A model generated the notes under the pieces. That model searched no databases. It worked only from the letters and a program-made list of their open reading frames with translations, and was not told the DNA's origin. DNA of 59,789 bases from Chloroflexota bacterium (GTDB lineage: Bacteria; Chloroflexota; Anaerolineae; B4-G1): the NCBI GenBank assembly GCA_024232355.1, contig JAAEPW010000705.1, positions 1 through 59,789 of the forward strand. Reading direction: 5' to 3'. The position numbers and the translations under genes were made by a program. This document shows positions 16,863-24,478 of this stretch, one piece after another. Within the stretch, counting starts at the first letter, position 1. Each line of letters starts with the position of its first letter.

Positions 16863-18275
16863 ATGAGCAGAGAACGACCAATAGTGTACCCCTATATCCC
16901 CAATTCTGTGCCTGCGGTGAAAAGGCAGATGCTCGACGTGGTCGGGGCGGAGAGCACGGATGACTTCTTTGAGGATGTCCCCGAGAAACTCCGGCTCAGG
17001 GAGAATATGAACCTGCCCCAGCCCCTGTTGTCCGAGTACGCCTTAAAGCGACACGTCGAGTCTATCCTGGCAAAGAACAAGACCGCCGGGGAGTACGTCA
17101 GCTTTTTGGGAGCCGGGTGCTACCATCACCACGTACCGGCCGTGTGCGACGAGGTGAACGGGCGCAGCGAATTCCTGACCGCCTATGCCGGTGAGCCGTA
17201 CGACGATCACGGCCGGTTCCAGGCGCTGTTCGAGTACACCAGCATGATGGGCGAGCTGTTGAATATGGACGTCGTCAATGTGCCCACCTACGATGGTTTT
17301 CAGGCCATCGCTACGGCGCTCCGCATGGCGACGCGGATCACCGGCCGGAGTGAGGTGTTGGTGGCCCAGACCATCAGCACCGATTTGTTGTCCAAGATTC
17401 GGGACTATTGCAAACCCTCGGTGAGGGGAGAGTTGATCGGCTATGATCCCACGACGGGACAGATGGACCTCGATGCCCTCAAAGCCGCAATCTCGGACCA
17501 GACGGCGGCCGTTTATTTTGAGAATCCCTCCTATCTCGGCTTTATCGAGACTCGGGGCGCCGAAATCGCCCAAATCGCCCACGAGCACGGCGCGGTCTGC
17601 GTCGTCGGCGCAGACCCGATCTCGTTGGGCGTCCTGACGCCGCCGGTCGATTATGGCGCCGCCGGCTGCGGCGCGGACATCGTCTGCGGCGACATCCAGC
17701 CGTTGGGCATGCACATGCAGTTCGGCGGTGGCCATGCGGGCTATATCGCCACCCGCGACGAGGAAGAATACGTCAACGAATACCCCTCTCGGCTGTTCGG
17801 CATCGTCCCGACCTCTGTGCCTGGCGAGTACGGCTTTGGCGATGTGGCCTATGAACGGACGTCCTTTGCCATTCGGGAAGAGGGCAAAGAGTGGGTGGGC
17901 ACGGCTGCGGCCCTGTGGGGCATCACGGCCGGCGTCTACCTGGCACTGATGGGGCCGCAGGGTATGGCAGAGATCGGCGAGACCATCATGGCCCGGTCGC
18001 GTTACGCGGCGCTAGAGATGGACAAGATCGCGGGCGTTCAGGCTCCTGTGTTCCAGTCACCTCACTTTAAAGAGTTTGTCGTCAATTTCGACGGGACGGA
18101 TAAGACGGTGGCCGAGATCGACCAGGCATTGTTGGCGCGCCAGATATTTGGCGGCAAAGACCTGACCCTCGAGTTCCCAGAACTGGGCAACAGTGCCCTG
18201 TATTGCGTGACCGAAACCCACACCCAGGCCGATATCGACCGGCTGGTGGACGCATTGACGGAGGTCGTAAAATAA
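16863..18275 (+). CDS. Glycine dehydrogenase subunit GcvPA-like PLP-fold protein
   Basis: A 470-residue fold-type I protein matching the N-terminal half of the glycine decarboxylase P-protein: YPYIPNSVPAVKRQML, FLGAGCYHHHVPAV (around 80-93), and VYFENPSYLGFIE. As in all GcvPA subunits, the catalytic Lys is on the partner chain. Several blocks differ from ordinary GcvPA (for example NVPTYDGFQAIATAL where SMYDGATA is usual), so it belongs to a divergent branch. The ATG at 16863 with GGAGG eight bases upstream is preferred over the ATG at 16848. No gcvT or gcvH is nearby. Confidence 0.82.
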   Translation: MSRERPIVYPYIPNSVPAVKRQMLDVVGAESTDDFFEDVPEKLRLRENMNLPQPLLSEYALKRHVESILAKNKTAGEYVSFLGAGCYHHHVPAVCDEVNGRSEFLTAYAGEPYDDHGRFQALFEYTSMMGELLNMDVVNVPTYDGFQAIATALRMATRITGRSEVLVAQTISTDLLSKIRDYCKPSVRGELIGYDPTTGQMDLDALKAAISDQTAAVYFENPSYLGFIETRGAEIAQIAHEHGAVCVVGADPISLGVLTPPVDYGAAGCGADIVCGDIQPLGMHMQFGGGHAGYIATRDEEEYVNEYPSRLFGIVPTSVPGEYGFGDVAYERTSFAIREEGKEWVGTAAALWGITAGVYLALMGPQGMAEIGETIMARSRYAALEMDKIAGVQAPVFQSPHFKEFVVNFDGTDKTVAEIDQALLARQIFGGKDLTLEFPELGNSALYCVTETHTQADIDRLVDALTEVVK

Positions 18276-18276
18276 A

Positions 18277-19872
18277 ATGGCTCAACAAGACATATCCAAG
18301 CACAGATTTACCGACGGCAAGCTCAACCTGCGACGCTTTCACCAGGCCCAGTGGGATGAACCCGTCATCTTTGAACTGAGCGGCGAGGGGCAGCGGGGCA
18401 TCCTCGTCCCCGAGGTGGAGGACGAGATCAAGAATGAGGTCGGAGATGTATTGGCGACCTTGCCCGAAACGATGCGCCGTCAACAACCTCCCGCACTACC
18501 CGAACTATCGCAGCCCCAAGTGCTGCGCCATTATGTGAGGTTGTCACAGGAGAACTTGGGAGCCGACCTGAACGTCGAGATCGGGCAGGGGACGTGTACG
18601 ATGAAGTACAACCCCAAGATTAACGAGCAACTGGCCCGCTCGCCCAAGATGACCGACGTTCATCCCCTACAAGATGCCGAAACCGTTCAGGGTATTTTGG
18701 AGATCATGTACCGTTTCGAGCAGATTCTCAAGGAAATCTCGGGGATGGACCGTTTCACCCTCCAACCCGGTGCCGGGTCGGCGGCCATCTATGCCAACGT
18801 CTCGATGATCCGCGCCTACCACGAATCGCGCGGCGAGTCAGAGCAGCGGGACGAGGTCATCACCACCATTTTCTCGCACCCTTCCAACGCGGCGTGCGCG
18901 CAGACCGCCGGGTACAAGGTCATCACCCTCTACCCCGACGCCGACGGCTACCCTGACATCGACGCGCTCAAGGCGGCTGTCTCGGAACGGACCGCCGCAC
19001 TATTGATCACCAACCCCGAGGACACGGGCATCTTTAACCCCAGGATCGAGGAATTCGTGCAAATCGTGCACGACGCGGGCGGACTCTGTGCCTACGACCA
19101 AGCGAACGCCAACGGCATCCTGGGGATCACCCGCGCCAGGGAGGCGGGCTTTGACCTCTGCCATTTCAACTTGCACAAGACCTTTTCGTCGCCCCACGGG
19201 TGTGGTGGACCTGGCGGTGGGGCCAGCGGCGTGACCGATGAACTGGCCCGTTTCCTACCGGTCCCCGTGATCGATTTCGACGGCGAAAAGTATACCCTGG
19301 ACTATGACCGGCCCGACAGCGTGGGCAAGCTGCGCCCATTCTACGGCTATGCGCCCGTCGTGCTGCGGGCGTATGCCTGGGTGATGAATCTCGGAGCGGA
19401 GGGCTTGCGAGAGGTCGCCGAGATCGCCGTGCTCAACAACAATTACGTGCTCAAAAAGATGCTCGAAATCCCCGGTGTGAGTGCGCCGTACGCTCAGGGC
19501 AAGCGCCGCATCGAGCAGGTCCGGTATAGCTGGGAGGAGCTGGTGCAAGAGACGGGTGTGCGCTCCGAAGAGTTGGGCGTTCGGGCGGCGGACTTTGGCG
19601 TCCACTACTGGACCAGCCACCATCCTTTTGTCGTTCCGGAACCCTGCACGCTAGAGCCGACCGAATCGCTCACCAGAGACGATCTGGACGAGTACGTGGC
19701 GATCATGGCACACGTGGCCGACGAAGCGCGCACGGACCCCAAACTGGTCAAGACCGCGCCGCACAACAGCACCATCCACGCCATCAACGACCACTCGCCC
19801 CTGGATGATCCGTCTCAGTGGGCGATCACGTGGCGTGCCTACCAGAAAAAGCTGCGCCAAGCAGCAGAATGA
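18277..19872 (+). CDS. Glycine dehydrogenase subunit GcvPB-like PLP enzyme
   Basis: A 531-residue protein matching the C-terminal half of P-protein, with the PLP-binding Lys in NLHKTFSSPHG (K301) followed by CGGPGGG. Ordinary GcvPB chains are about 480-490 residues; the excess here lies in a segment near 420-445 (RYSWEELVQETG...) and in the C-terminal tail. The pair should form the alpha2-beta2 decarboxylase acting on glycine or a close analogue. It starts one base after the GcvPA stop, and its own stop overlaps the next start (ATGA), so the three genes are tightly coupled. Confidence 0.82.
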   Translation: MAQQDISKHRFTDGKLNLRRFHQAQWDEPVIFELSGEGQRGILVPEVEDEIKNEVGDVLATLPETMRRQQPPALPELSQPQVLRHYVRLSQENLGADLNVEIGQGTCTMKYNPKINEQLARSPKMTDVHPLQDAETVQGILEIMYRFEQILKEISGMDRFTLQPGAGSAAIYANVSMIRAYHESRGESEQRDEVITTIFSHPSNAACAQTAGYKVITLYPDADGYPDIDALKAAVSERTAALLITNPEDTGIFNPRIEEFVQIVHDAGGLCAYDQANANGILGITRAREAGFDLCHFNLHKTFSSPHGCGGPGGGASGVTDELARFLPVPVIDFDGEKYTLDYDRPDSVGKLRPFYGYAPVVLRAYAWVMNLGAEGLREVAEIAVLNNNYVLKKMLEIPGVSAPYAQGKRRIEQVRYSWEELVQETGVRSEELGVRAADFGVHYWTSHHPFVVPEPCTLEPTESLTRDDLDEYVAIMAHVADEARTDPKLVKTAPHNSTIHAINDHSPLDDPSQWAITWRAYQKKLRQAAE

Positions 19873-21017
19873 CGGTCCGCGAGCGGGTGGCAAAGCTGGG
19901 GTTGATCGTCAACCCGGTCGCCGGGCTGGGCGGCAGAGTTGGGCTAAAGGGCAGCGACGGCGCGGACGTGCAAAAAAAGGCGCTGGCGTTGGGCGCTGTG
20001 CCCCAGGCATTGAACCGGGCGATCCTGGCACTCGAACGGGTCGGGTCGGTGGACGGCCTGGAAATCGTCACCTATCCCGGCGAGATGGGGGCCGATGCAG
20101 TCCGGGCGTGCGGCTTTGAACCGTCCATCATCGGCGCCATCCAGCCCGGCGGAACGACATCGTCAGACACCCAGAACGCTGCCAGGGAGATGCAGCGACT
20201 GGGTGTGCGCCTTTTGCTGTTCGCCGGTGGGGATGGCACAGCCCGGGACGTCTACAACGCGGTTGGAGATGGCGTCCCGGCGCTGGGCATCCCGGCGGGG
20301 GTCAAGATCCATTCGGCCGTTTACGCGACCCATCCGCGGAGCGCGGGATACCTTGCCGCGTCCTTCCTACAAGGCAAGACCACTGCCCTGCGCGAGGCCG
20401 AGGTGATGGACATCGACGAGCAAGCCTTTCGGCAGGGCATCGTCTCGGCCAGGCTGTACGGGTATCTCCGGGTGCCGTTCGAGAGACGGCTGCTCCAGGG
20501 CCTCAAGACACCCAGCCGCCCTGGCGATCAGTCGGCTATGAAAATGATCGCGGCTGACGTGGTGAGCAAAATGGAGGATGGCTGGCTATACGTCATTGGG
20601 CCAGGGACGACGACGTGGGCGATTGCATCCCGCTTGGGGTTTTCCAAGACGCTGATCGGCGTGGATGTGGTCAGAGAGGGCAAGTTGGTCGCCGCCGACG
20701 TGAACGAGTCGCAATTGCTGGCGCTTTTGGAAGGGCGACAGGCCAAGATCATCGTTACCCCCATCGGTGGACAGGGTTACATCTTTGGCCGAGGGAATCA
20801 ACAGATCAGCCCTAACGTCATCAAAAGAACCGGGGCGGATAACAAACATCCAAAGGAGAACATTATCGTCGTGAGCACCGTTGGGAAAATTCACTCGCTG
20901 GGCGGCCGGCCTCTCCGCGTCGACACCGGCGACCGGGCGGTGGACGAGATGCTCAGCGGCTACGTCCGGGTCGTGACCGGCTACGGCGAGCAGATTGTTT
21001 ACAAGGTGGTATGCTAG
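19869..21017 (+). CDS. ATP-NAD kinase-like/AcoX-type protein (COG3199)
   Basis: A 382-residue member of the NAD-kinase superfamily. It opens with LGLIVNPVAGLGG (residues 9-21), carries the hallmark GGDGT (120-124, in LLLFAGGDGTARD), then GIPAGVKIHS, and ends with a domain containing TPIGGQGYIFGRGNQQ and RVVTGYGEQ. COG3199 proteins (AcoX) occur next to acetoin and related dehydrogenase operons; their substrate is unsettled. Here the ATG at 19869 overlaps the GcvPB stop by four bases, which argues for a shared pathway. Confidence 0.82.
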   Translation: MTVRERVAKLGLIVNPVAGLGGRVGLKGSDGADVQKKALALGAVPQALNRAILALERVGSVDGLEIVTYPGEMGADAVRACGFEPSIIGAIQPGGTTSSDTQNAAREMQRLGVRLLLFAGGDGTARDVYNAVGDGVPALGIPAGVKIHSAVYATHPRSAGYLAASFLQGKTTALREAEVMDIDEQAFRQGIVSARLYGYLRVPFERRLLQGLKTPSRPGDQSAMKMIAADVVSKMEDGWLYVIGPGTTTWAIASRLGFSKTLIGVDVVREGKLVAADVNESQLLALLEGRQAKIIVTPIGGQGYIFGRGNQQISPNVIKRTGADNKHPKENIIVVSTVGKIHSLGGRPLRVDTGDRAVDEMLSGYVRVVTGYGEQIVYKVVC

Positions 21018-21026
21018 ATTGTGATC

Positions 21027-21078
21027 GGGGCGCAGATGCACGCTGATCATTTTAGAATCAGCGTGCATCTGCGTCCCC
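21027..21078. terminator. Bidirectional terminator between convergent genes
   Basis: The arms 21027-21047 and 21057-21078 pair almost perfectly (core ATCAGCGTGCATCTGCG on the right arm, one unpaired T) around a nine-base loop; a T-run (ATTTTTG) follows on the plus strand. It sits exactly between the convergent COG3199 kinase and nitrilase genes. The motif CGCAGATGCACGCTGAT resembles the repeat at 52358-52436, so it may be a repeat recruited as a terminator. Confidence 0.8.
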
Positions 21079-21089
21079 GTAGATTTTTG

Positions 21090-22046
21090 TCAGCTCTGAA
21101 AATCTACCGGTGGGGTGGGGCGCTCGTTGACGGTCAGTTGAAAGACGTCGGGCCGGGCGTAATGGCCCACCACGTCGAAATCGAATTTGCTCCGGGCGAC
21201 CTCGGCCAGGTCGAGTTCGGCGAACAGCGTGCCCTCCTGGCCGTACAGCGGACCCGCCAGCACCTCGCCCAGCGGTGAGATGATGGCGCTGCCCCCCCGG
21301 CACAACACCTCTGGCTGGTCGGCCAGGTCCTTGATGCCGTCCAGATCGGCGGGGTACATGTCTTTGGTCACAAACTGGTTGCAGCCCAGGACGAAACAGC
21401 GTCCCTCGCAGGCGATGTGGCGCAGCGTCGCTTGCCAGGTGTCGCGGGCGTCGGCGGTGGGGGCCAGGTAGATGTCGACGCCCTTGCCGTACATCGCCAT
21501 CCGCGCCAGCGGCATATAGTTCTCCCAGCAGATCAATCCCCCCACCCTGCCAAACTCGGTCTCGACCACCGTCAGCGTGCTGCCGTCTCCCTCGCCCCAG
21601 ATGAGGCGCTCGGCGGCGGTGGGCTTGAGCTTGCGGTGCTTGCCCAACAGCCGACCATCGGGGCCAAAGTAGAGCAGCGTGCAGTAGAGAGTGCCGCGGC
21701 TGAACTGGCCGTCCCGCTCGATGACGCCGACGGCCAGGTAGGTCCCGGCCTCGCGGGCCGCTGCCCCCAACGCCTCGGTAGCGGGGCCGGGCACGTCGAC
21801 GGCGTTGGCCCAGTATCTCTGCCACGTGCGCCGCCCCGCCGGGCTGCGGCTCCCGACCACGGTGCCAAAACCCAATCCCCGCGGGTAGGCTGGGATGAAG
21901 GCTTCGGGAAAGAGGATCAGTTGCGCGCCTTGGGCAGCGGCCTCGGCGGTGAGGTGGCGGGTCTTTTCGACGGTGGCGTCGTGGTCAAACAAAATCGGCG
22001 CGGCCTGCACAACTGCGACTTGGATTTTAGGAAAGGTGTCGGTCAT
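21090..22046 (-). CDS. Nitrilase-family carbon-nitrogen hydrolase
   Basis: A 318-residue enzyme of the nitrilase branch with the catalytic triad Glu48 (LFPEAF), Lys139 (GKHRKLKPT) and Cys173 (GGLICWENY). Length and motifs fit true nitrilases (nitrile to acid and ammonia) more than amidases, and the ending GHYARPDVFQL is typical of the arylacetonitrilase/plant-type group. ATG at 22046 with AAGGAG six bases upstream; the longer frame to 22064 would begin before that site. The first 88 codons and the ribosome site are duplicated at 54566-54830. Confidence 0.9.
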   Translation of the reverse strand: MTDTFPKIQVAVVQAAPILFDHDATVEKTRHLTAEAAAQGAQLILFPEAFIPAYPRGLGFGTVVGSRSPAGRRTWQRYWANAVDVPGPATEALGAAAREAGTYLAVGVIERDGQFSRGTLYCTLLYFGPDGRLLGKHRKLKPTAAERLIWGEGDGSTLTVVETEFGRVGGLICWENYMPLARMAMYGKGVDIYLAPTADARDTWQATLRHIACEGRCFVLGCNQFVTKDMYPADLDGIKDLADQPEVLCRGGSAIISPLGEVLAGPLYGQEGTLFAELDLAEVARSKFDFDVVGHYARPDVFQLTVNERPTPPVDFQS

Positions 22047-22084
22047 TTTTCTCCTTGGCATCAACTATTAAAATCGCCTTGGCC

Positions 22085-22154
22085 GCCCGACGATAATGCC
22101 CATCGCAGATGATGAGGCGTCGGGCTATGGAACTGAGGGTGATAAATCACCCTC
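22085..22154. repeat. Two hairpins upstream of the nitrilase gene
   Basis: GCCCGACG (22085-22092) pairs with CGTCGGGC (22118-22125), and GAGGGTGA (22135-22142) with TCACCCTC (22147-22154). They lie in the 464-base gap between the nitrilase start and the ankyrin gene stop. On the minus strand they could end a transcript from the right or form a leader. The rest of the gap, to 22306, shows no credible gene. Confidence 0.5.
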
Positions 22155-22306
22155 AAAGTCAACTACTGCTGGTCAAAGATCGATCCCCGAAATCTATATC
22201 CCGCAAGAGCGTCACGCCGGAAGAATCATCCCCAGATGCGAAATGGCTGCTTCAAGCCCCACTAACAACTTGAGATCATGGGCACCGAAGGCGTCCCGCA
22301 AAGCGC

Positions 22307-22501
22307 CTAGTACACGACAGCGGAAATCCCTCCGCAGTTTTCAGAAACCCACTGAAAGCCCGCGCTCGCCAGGGATCGTCAGATCCCGGCTCTGCGCGAC
22401 GAAAATTGGCTCCGAAAACGGTAAAAACAACGATTTAGACGGGGATCTGACGATCCCCTCGGAGCAGTAACTGCCAAAGGATTTCCGCCGAGCAGTACTA
22501 G
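22307..22501. mobile_element. CTAGTAC-ended palindromic element (MITE-like)
   Basis: A 195-bp non-coding element whose ends are imperfect inverted repeats of about 30 bases: CTAGTAC, then GCGGAAATCC, then CAGTT at each side. Its interior carries a second palindrome pair (GGGATCGTCAGATCCC and GGGGATCTGACGATCCCC) shared with 1040-1105. Nothing coding is credible inside it. It abuts the 3' end of the minus-strand ankyrin gene. No clear flanking duplication could be read. Confidence 0.65.
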
Positions 22502-22510
22502 TTTGGCCAA

Positions 22511-22771
22511 CTATTCAAAGAATTCCATTCTCATCTTTTCGCTTTGCAAAAGATTTACAATTTCACTATTTCCCGCTTTTTCTGCAACATCAATTGCAGT
22601 TAATCCTTCCAAATCCCTTTTGTCGATAAGCGCCAATCTCTGACAACTAACACCAGTACCAGCCAACTTGTATATGATTGCTTTCACAGTTTCAATATCC
22701 CCAATTTCAGTGGCATAAAAGAGGGTAGTACGACCTCTTTTATCAGTCTTGAAAAAGTCATTGTGCGCCAT
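22511..22771 (-). CDS. Small ankyrin-repeat protein
   Basis: An 86-residue protein with two ankyrin-like units: DKRGRTTLFYATEIGDIETVK (interrupted here only by the helix turn) and DLEGLTAIDVAEKAGNSEIVNLL, the latter with the usual G-LT-I--A--G---IV-LL pattern. Such short ankyrin proteins mediate protein-protein contacts; no partner is evident. The AT-rich codons match the VOC and IMPase genes upstream on the same strand. It was probably the last gene of that operon before the 141-bp element at 22801-22941 separated it. Confidence 0.75.
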   Translation of the reverse strand: MAHNDFFKTDKRGRTTLFYATEIGDIETVKAIIYKLAGTGVSCQRLALIDKRDLEGLTAIDVAEKAGNSEIVNLLQSEKMRMEFFE

Positions 22772-22800
22772 TTTATCTACTTGGCCTTTCTATCTCACTC

Positions 22801-22941
22801 TTTGCTACCGGACACTTTTTTCTTCAGCCACGAATTTCACGAATTATCACGAATGAGGATCAAAAATTAGTGTAAATTCGTGAAATTCGTGGCAATAAAT
22901 TCAGTACCGGTTGGTCACTTGCATAGCGTGTCCGGTAGTGA
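22801..22941. mobile_element. MITE-like element, CTACCGGACACTT termini (copy 2)
   Basis: A 141-bp relative of the element at 2500-2655: left end TTTGCTACCGGACACTTTT, right end GTGTCCGGTAGTGA, and an inner palindrome of CCACGAATTTCACGAATT type. It is flanked by a 9-bp duplication with one mismatch (ATCTCACTC at 22792-22800, ATCTCGCTC at 22942-22950). It sits within the IMPase-VOC-ankyrin operon and supplies the last codons and the stop of the VOC gene. Confidence 0.85.
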
Positions 22942-23364
22942 ATCTCGCTCGTCATTCTCGACTTGGGGAAACTCGATATCTGCATAGATCTCGAGAATGT
23001 TGCCTTCGGGGTCCTTAAAGAACAACGTGCGATGTTTCCAATAGGTCATATTTTTGTCGGTGGGTGGTTCGATGATTTCTACATTCTTTTCTTTCAATTC
23101 ATCGTAACAACCGTAGACTGCTTGCGGTGCAACTCGAAAAGCAAGTTGTACCGAGGCCGACTCGTCAGGTACAGACGGACCTTCAAAAGGACGATGACCA
23201 CGTTGTACCAACGTAAGCAGTACAGAACCTACCCGCATTTCTACCCAAGACCCGGTATCAAGATGTATCGGAAACCCCATCGTTTTATTGTAGAAATCTC
23301 TCATCAGAGCAAGGTTTTGGCAGAGTAGCACGACATAATCCAGATGGCGAATTGACTTGAGCAC
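22915..23364 (-). CDS. VOC/glyoxalase-fold protein with element-derived C-terminus
   Basis: A 149-residue vicinal-oxygen-chelate protein: HLDYVVLLCQNLALMRDFYNK opens the first beta-alpha-beta unit (stated as pattern H8...DFY), and KHRTLFFKDPEGNILEIY closes the second, with E near 127 as a probable metal ligand. It could be a dioxygenase, isomerase or resistance protein; the substrate is unknown. GTG start directly after the IMPase stop. The last eight residues (SLPDTLCK) are encoded by the inserted element; without it the frame would read on to RKAK and a stop just before the ankyrin gene. Confidence 0.8.
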   Translation of the reverse strand: MLKSIRHLDYVVLLCQNLALMRDFYNKTMGFPIHLDTGSWVEMRVGSVLLTLVQRGHRPFEGPSVPDESASVQLAFRVAPQAVYGCYDELKEKNVEIIEPPTDKNMTYWKHRTLFFKDPEGNILEIYADIEFPQVENDERDSLPDTLCK

Positions 23365-24201
23365 CTAAACCCCCGTTATTTCTATTCCAGATTGGTTTGA
23401 GTGAAGCAGTTGAAGAATTTCTTGATGAAGCGACATGTCACACGATGCAAGTAAATTCCCTCCAAAAACAATCCCTTTACGTTGCCCAGAAAGGGTCGTC
23501 ACAATTCCCCCCGCTTCCTCAATACAAGGGATAATCGCTGCAATATCCCACGGTTGCATAAGCGTGTCTACTGCGGCATGTATACGCCCCCTACACACCA
23601 GTGCATGTTGCAAACAATCACCGCAAAACCTAAACTTTTTGACTTTGTGAATCAGTCCAGTTAGGTTGTATGGCACTTGGTCACTATCAGTGTGAATGTC
23701 TGAGCTATGTATGCCTGCTGCAGAAACCACAGCATCTTTCAATCCAACCTTGGAACCTACTCGAACCTGTACAGGTGTGTTGCCATCTGCCTTAAACCAG
23801 CAACCAAGCCCCTTACCTGCGTAGATTGTCTCGTTTGTGACAGGAAAATGTATCACTCCTATCAACGGCTCGTCATCTTGCAACAAAGCAATCAATGTTC
23901 CAAAGATCGGTACACCAAGCGTAAACCACGTCGTTCCATCAAGGGGGTCTATGACCCATCGATATTGGGTTTTTGACCCATTCGTAGCACCAAACTCTTC
24001 ACCGAGAATGCCATCATCAGGAAACTGTTTGGTAATCATCTCCCGAACCACCTCTTCAGCGCACTGGTCAGCTTTTGTCACTTCTGTGCCATCCAATTTC
24101 GTGGTTACCACACAGTTATAATAGTGTGGCATAATCTGTTCTGCTGCTGCTGTGGCAAGTTGCAGAGCAAAATCTAAAAGCTCTTGTCGTTGTTTCAACA
24201 T
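23365..24201 (-). CDS. Inositol monophosphatase family phosphatase
   Basis: A 278-residue FIG-superfamily, Mg-dependent phosphatase. It shows GEEFG (E68, E69), the core IDPLDGTTWF (D85, D88) and a late WDIAA with the third metal-binding Asp. Possible substrates include inositol phosphates, histidinol phosphate and sugar phosphates; the sequence does not decide. First gene of a three-gene minus-strand operon with the VOC and ankyrin genes: its stop (TAG) is immediately followed by the GTG of the VOC gene. Confidence 0.87.
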   Translation of the reverse strand: MLKQRQELLDFALQLATAAAEQIMPHYYNCVVTTKLDGTEVTKADQCAEEVVREMITKQFPDDGILGEEFGATNGSKTQYRWVIDPLDGTTWFTLGVPIFGTLIALLQDDEPLIGVIHFPVTNETIYAGKGLGCWFKADGNTPVQVRVGSKVGLKDAVVSAAGIHSSDIHTDSDQVPYNLTGLIHKVKKFRFCGDCLQHALVCRGRIHAAVDTLMQPWDIAAIIPCIEEAGGIVTTLSGQRKGIVFGGNLLASCDMSLHQEILQLLHSNQSGIEITGV

Positions 24202-24248
24202 TCGTCATCTACCTTCCTTGTCTGCCAAGAAACAGCTTTTTGAGAAAG

Positions 24249-24308
24249 GCCCAAAACCCCGCCCCTGCTGTTTCTTGCAAAATGAAGAACGCTGAAGGGG
24301 TTTTGGGC
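24249..24308. repeat. GCCCAAAACCCC inverted repeat
   Basis: GCCCAAAACCCC (24249-24260) is perfectly mirrored by GGGGTTTTGGGC (24297-24308) across 36 bases. It lies in the 277-base gap between the IMPase start and the 3' end of the GNAT-deaminase gene, both on the minus strand. It may end the upstream transcript or be another dispersed palindrome. I see no gene in this gap. Confidence 0.55.
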
Positions 24309-24478
24309 GCTCTTTAGTAATAGTATAATCAGATGGGCCAGCCACTTGAGAGAGACAACCTTTCATCAACCGGTGAAACCCTGAAATTATGTGATTCTGC
24401 AAAAATGCTCAAGTTCAGCATCAGATCCCATAATTCGATTTATCCCTTCCAAGTCACTTTCGATCAGGCACGCTAACA

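Noticed and set aside
22096..22470. 124-codon open frame between nitrilase and ankyrin genes
   Set aside because: It is Ser/Arg/Lys-rich, without a ribosome site, and runs through hairpins and the CTAGTAC-ended element.
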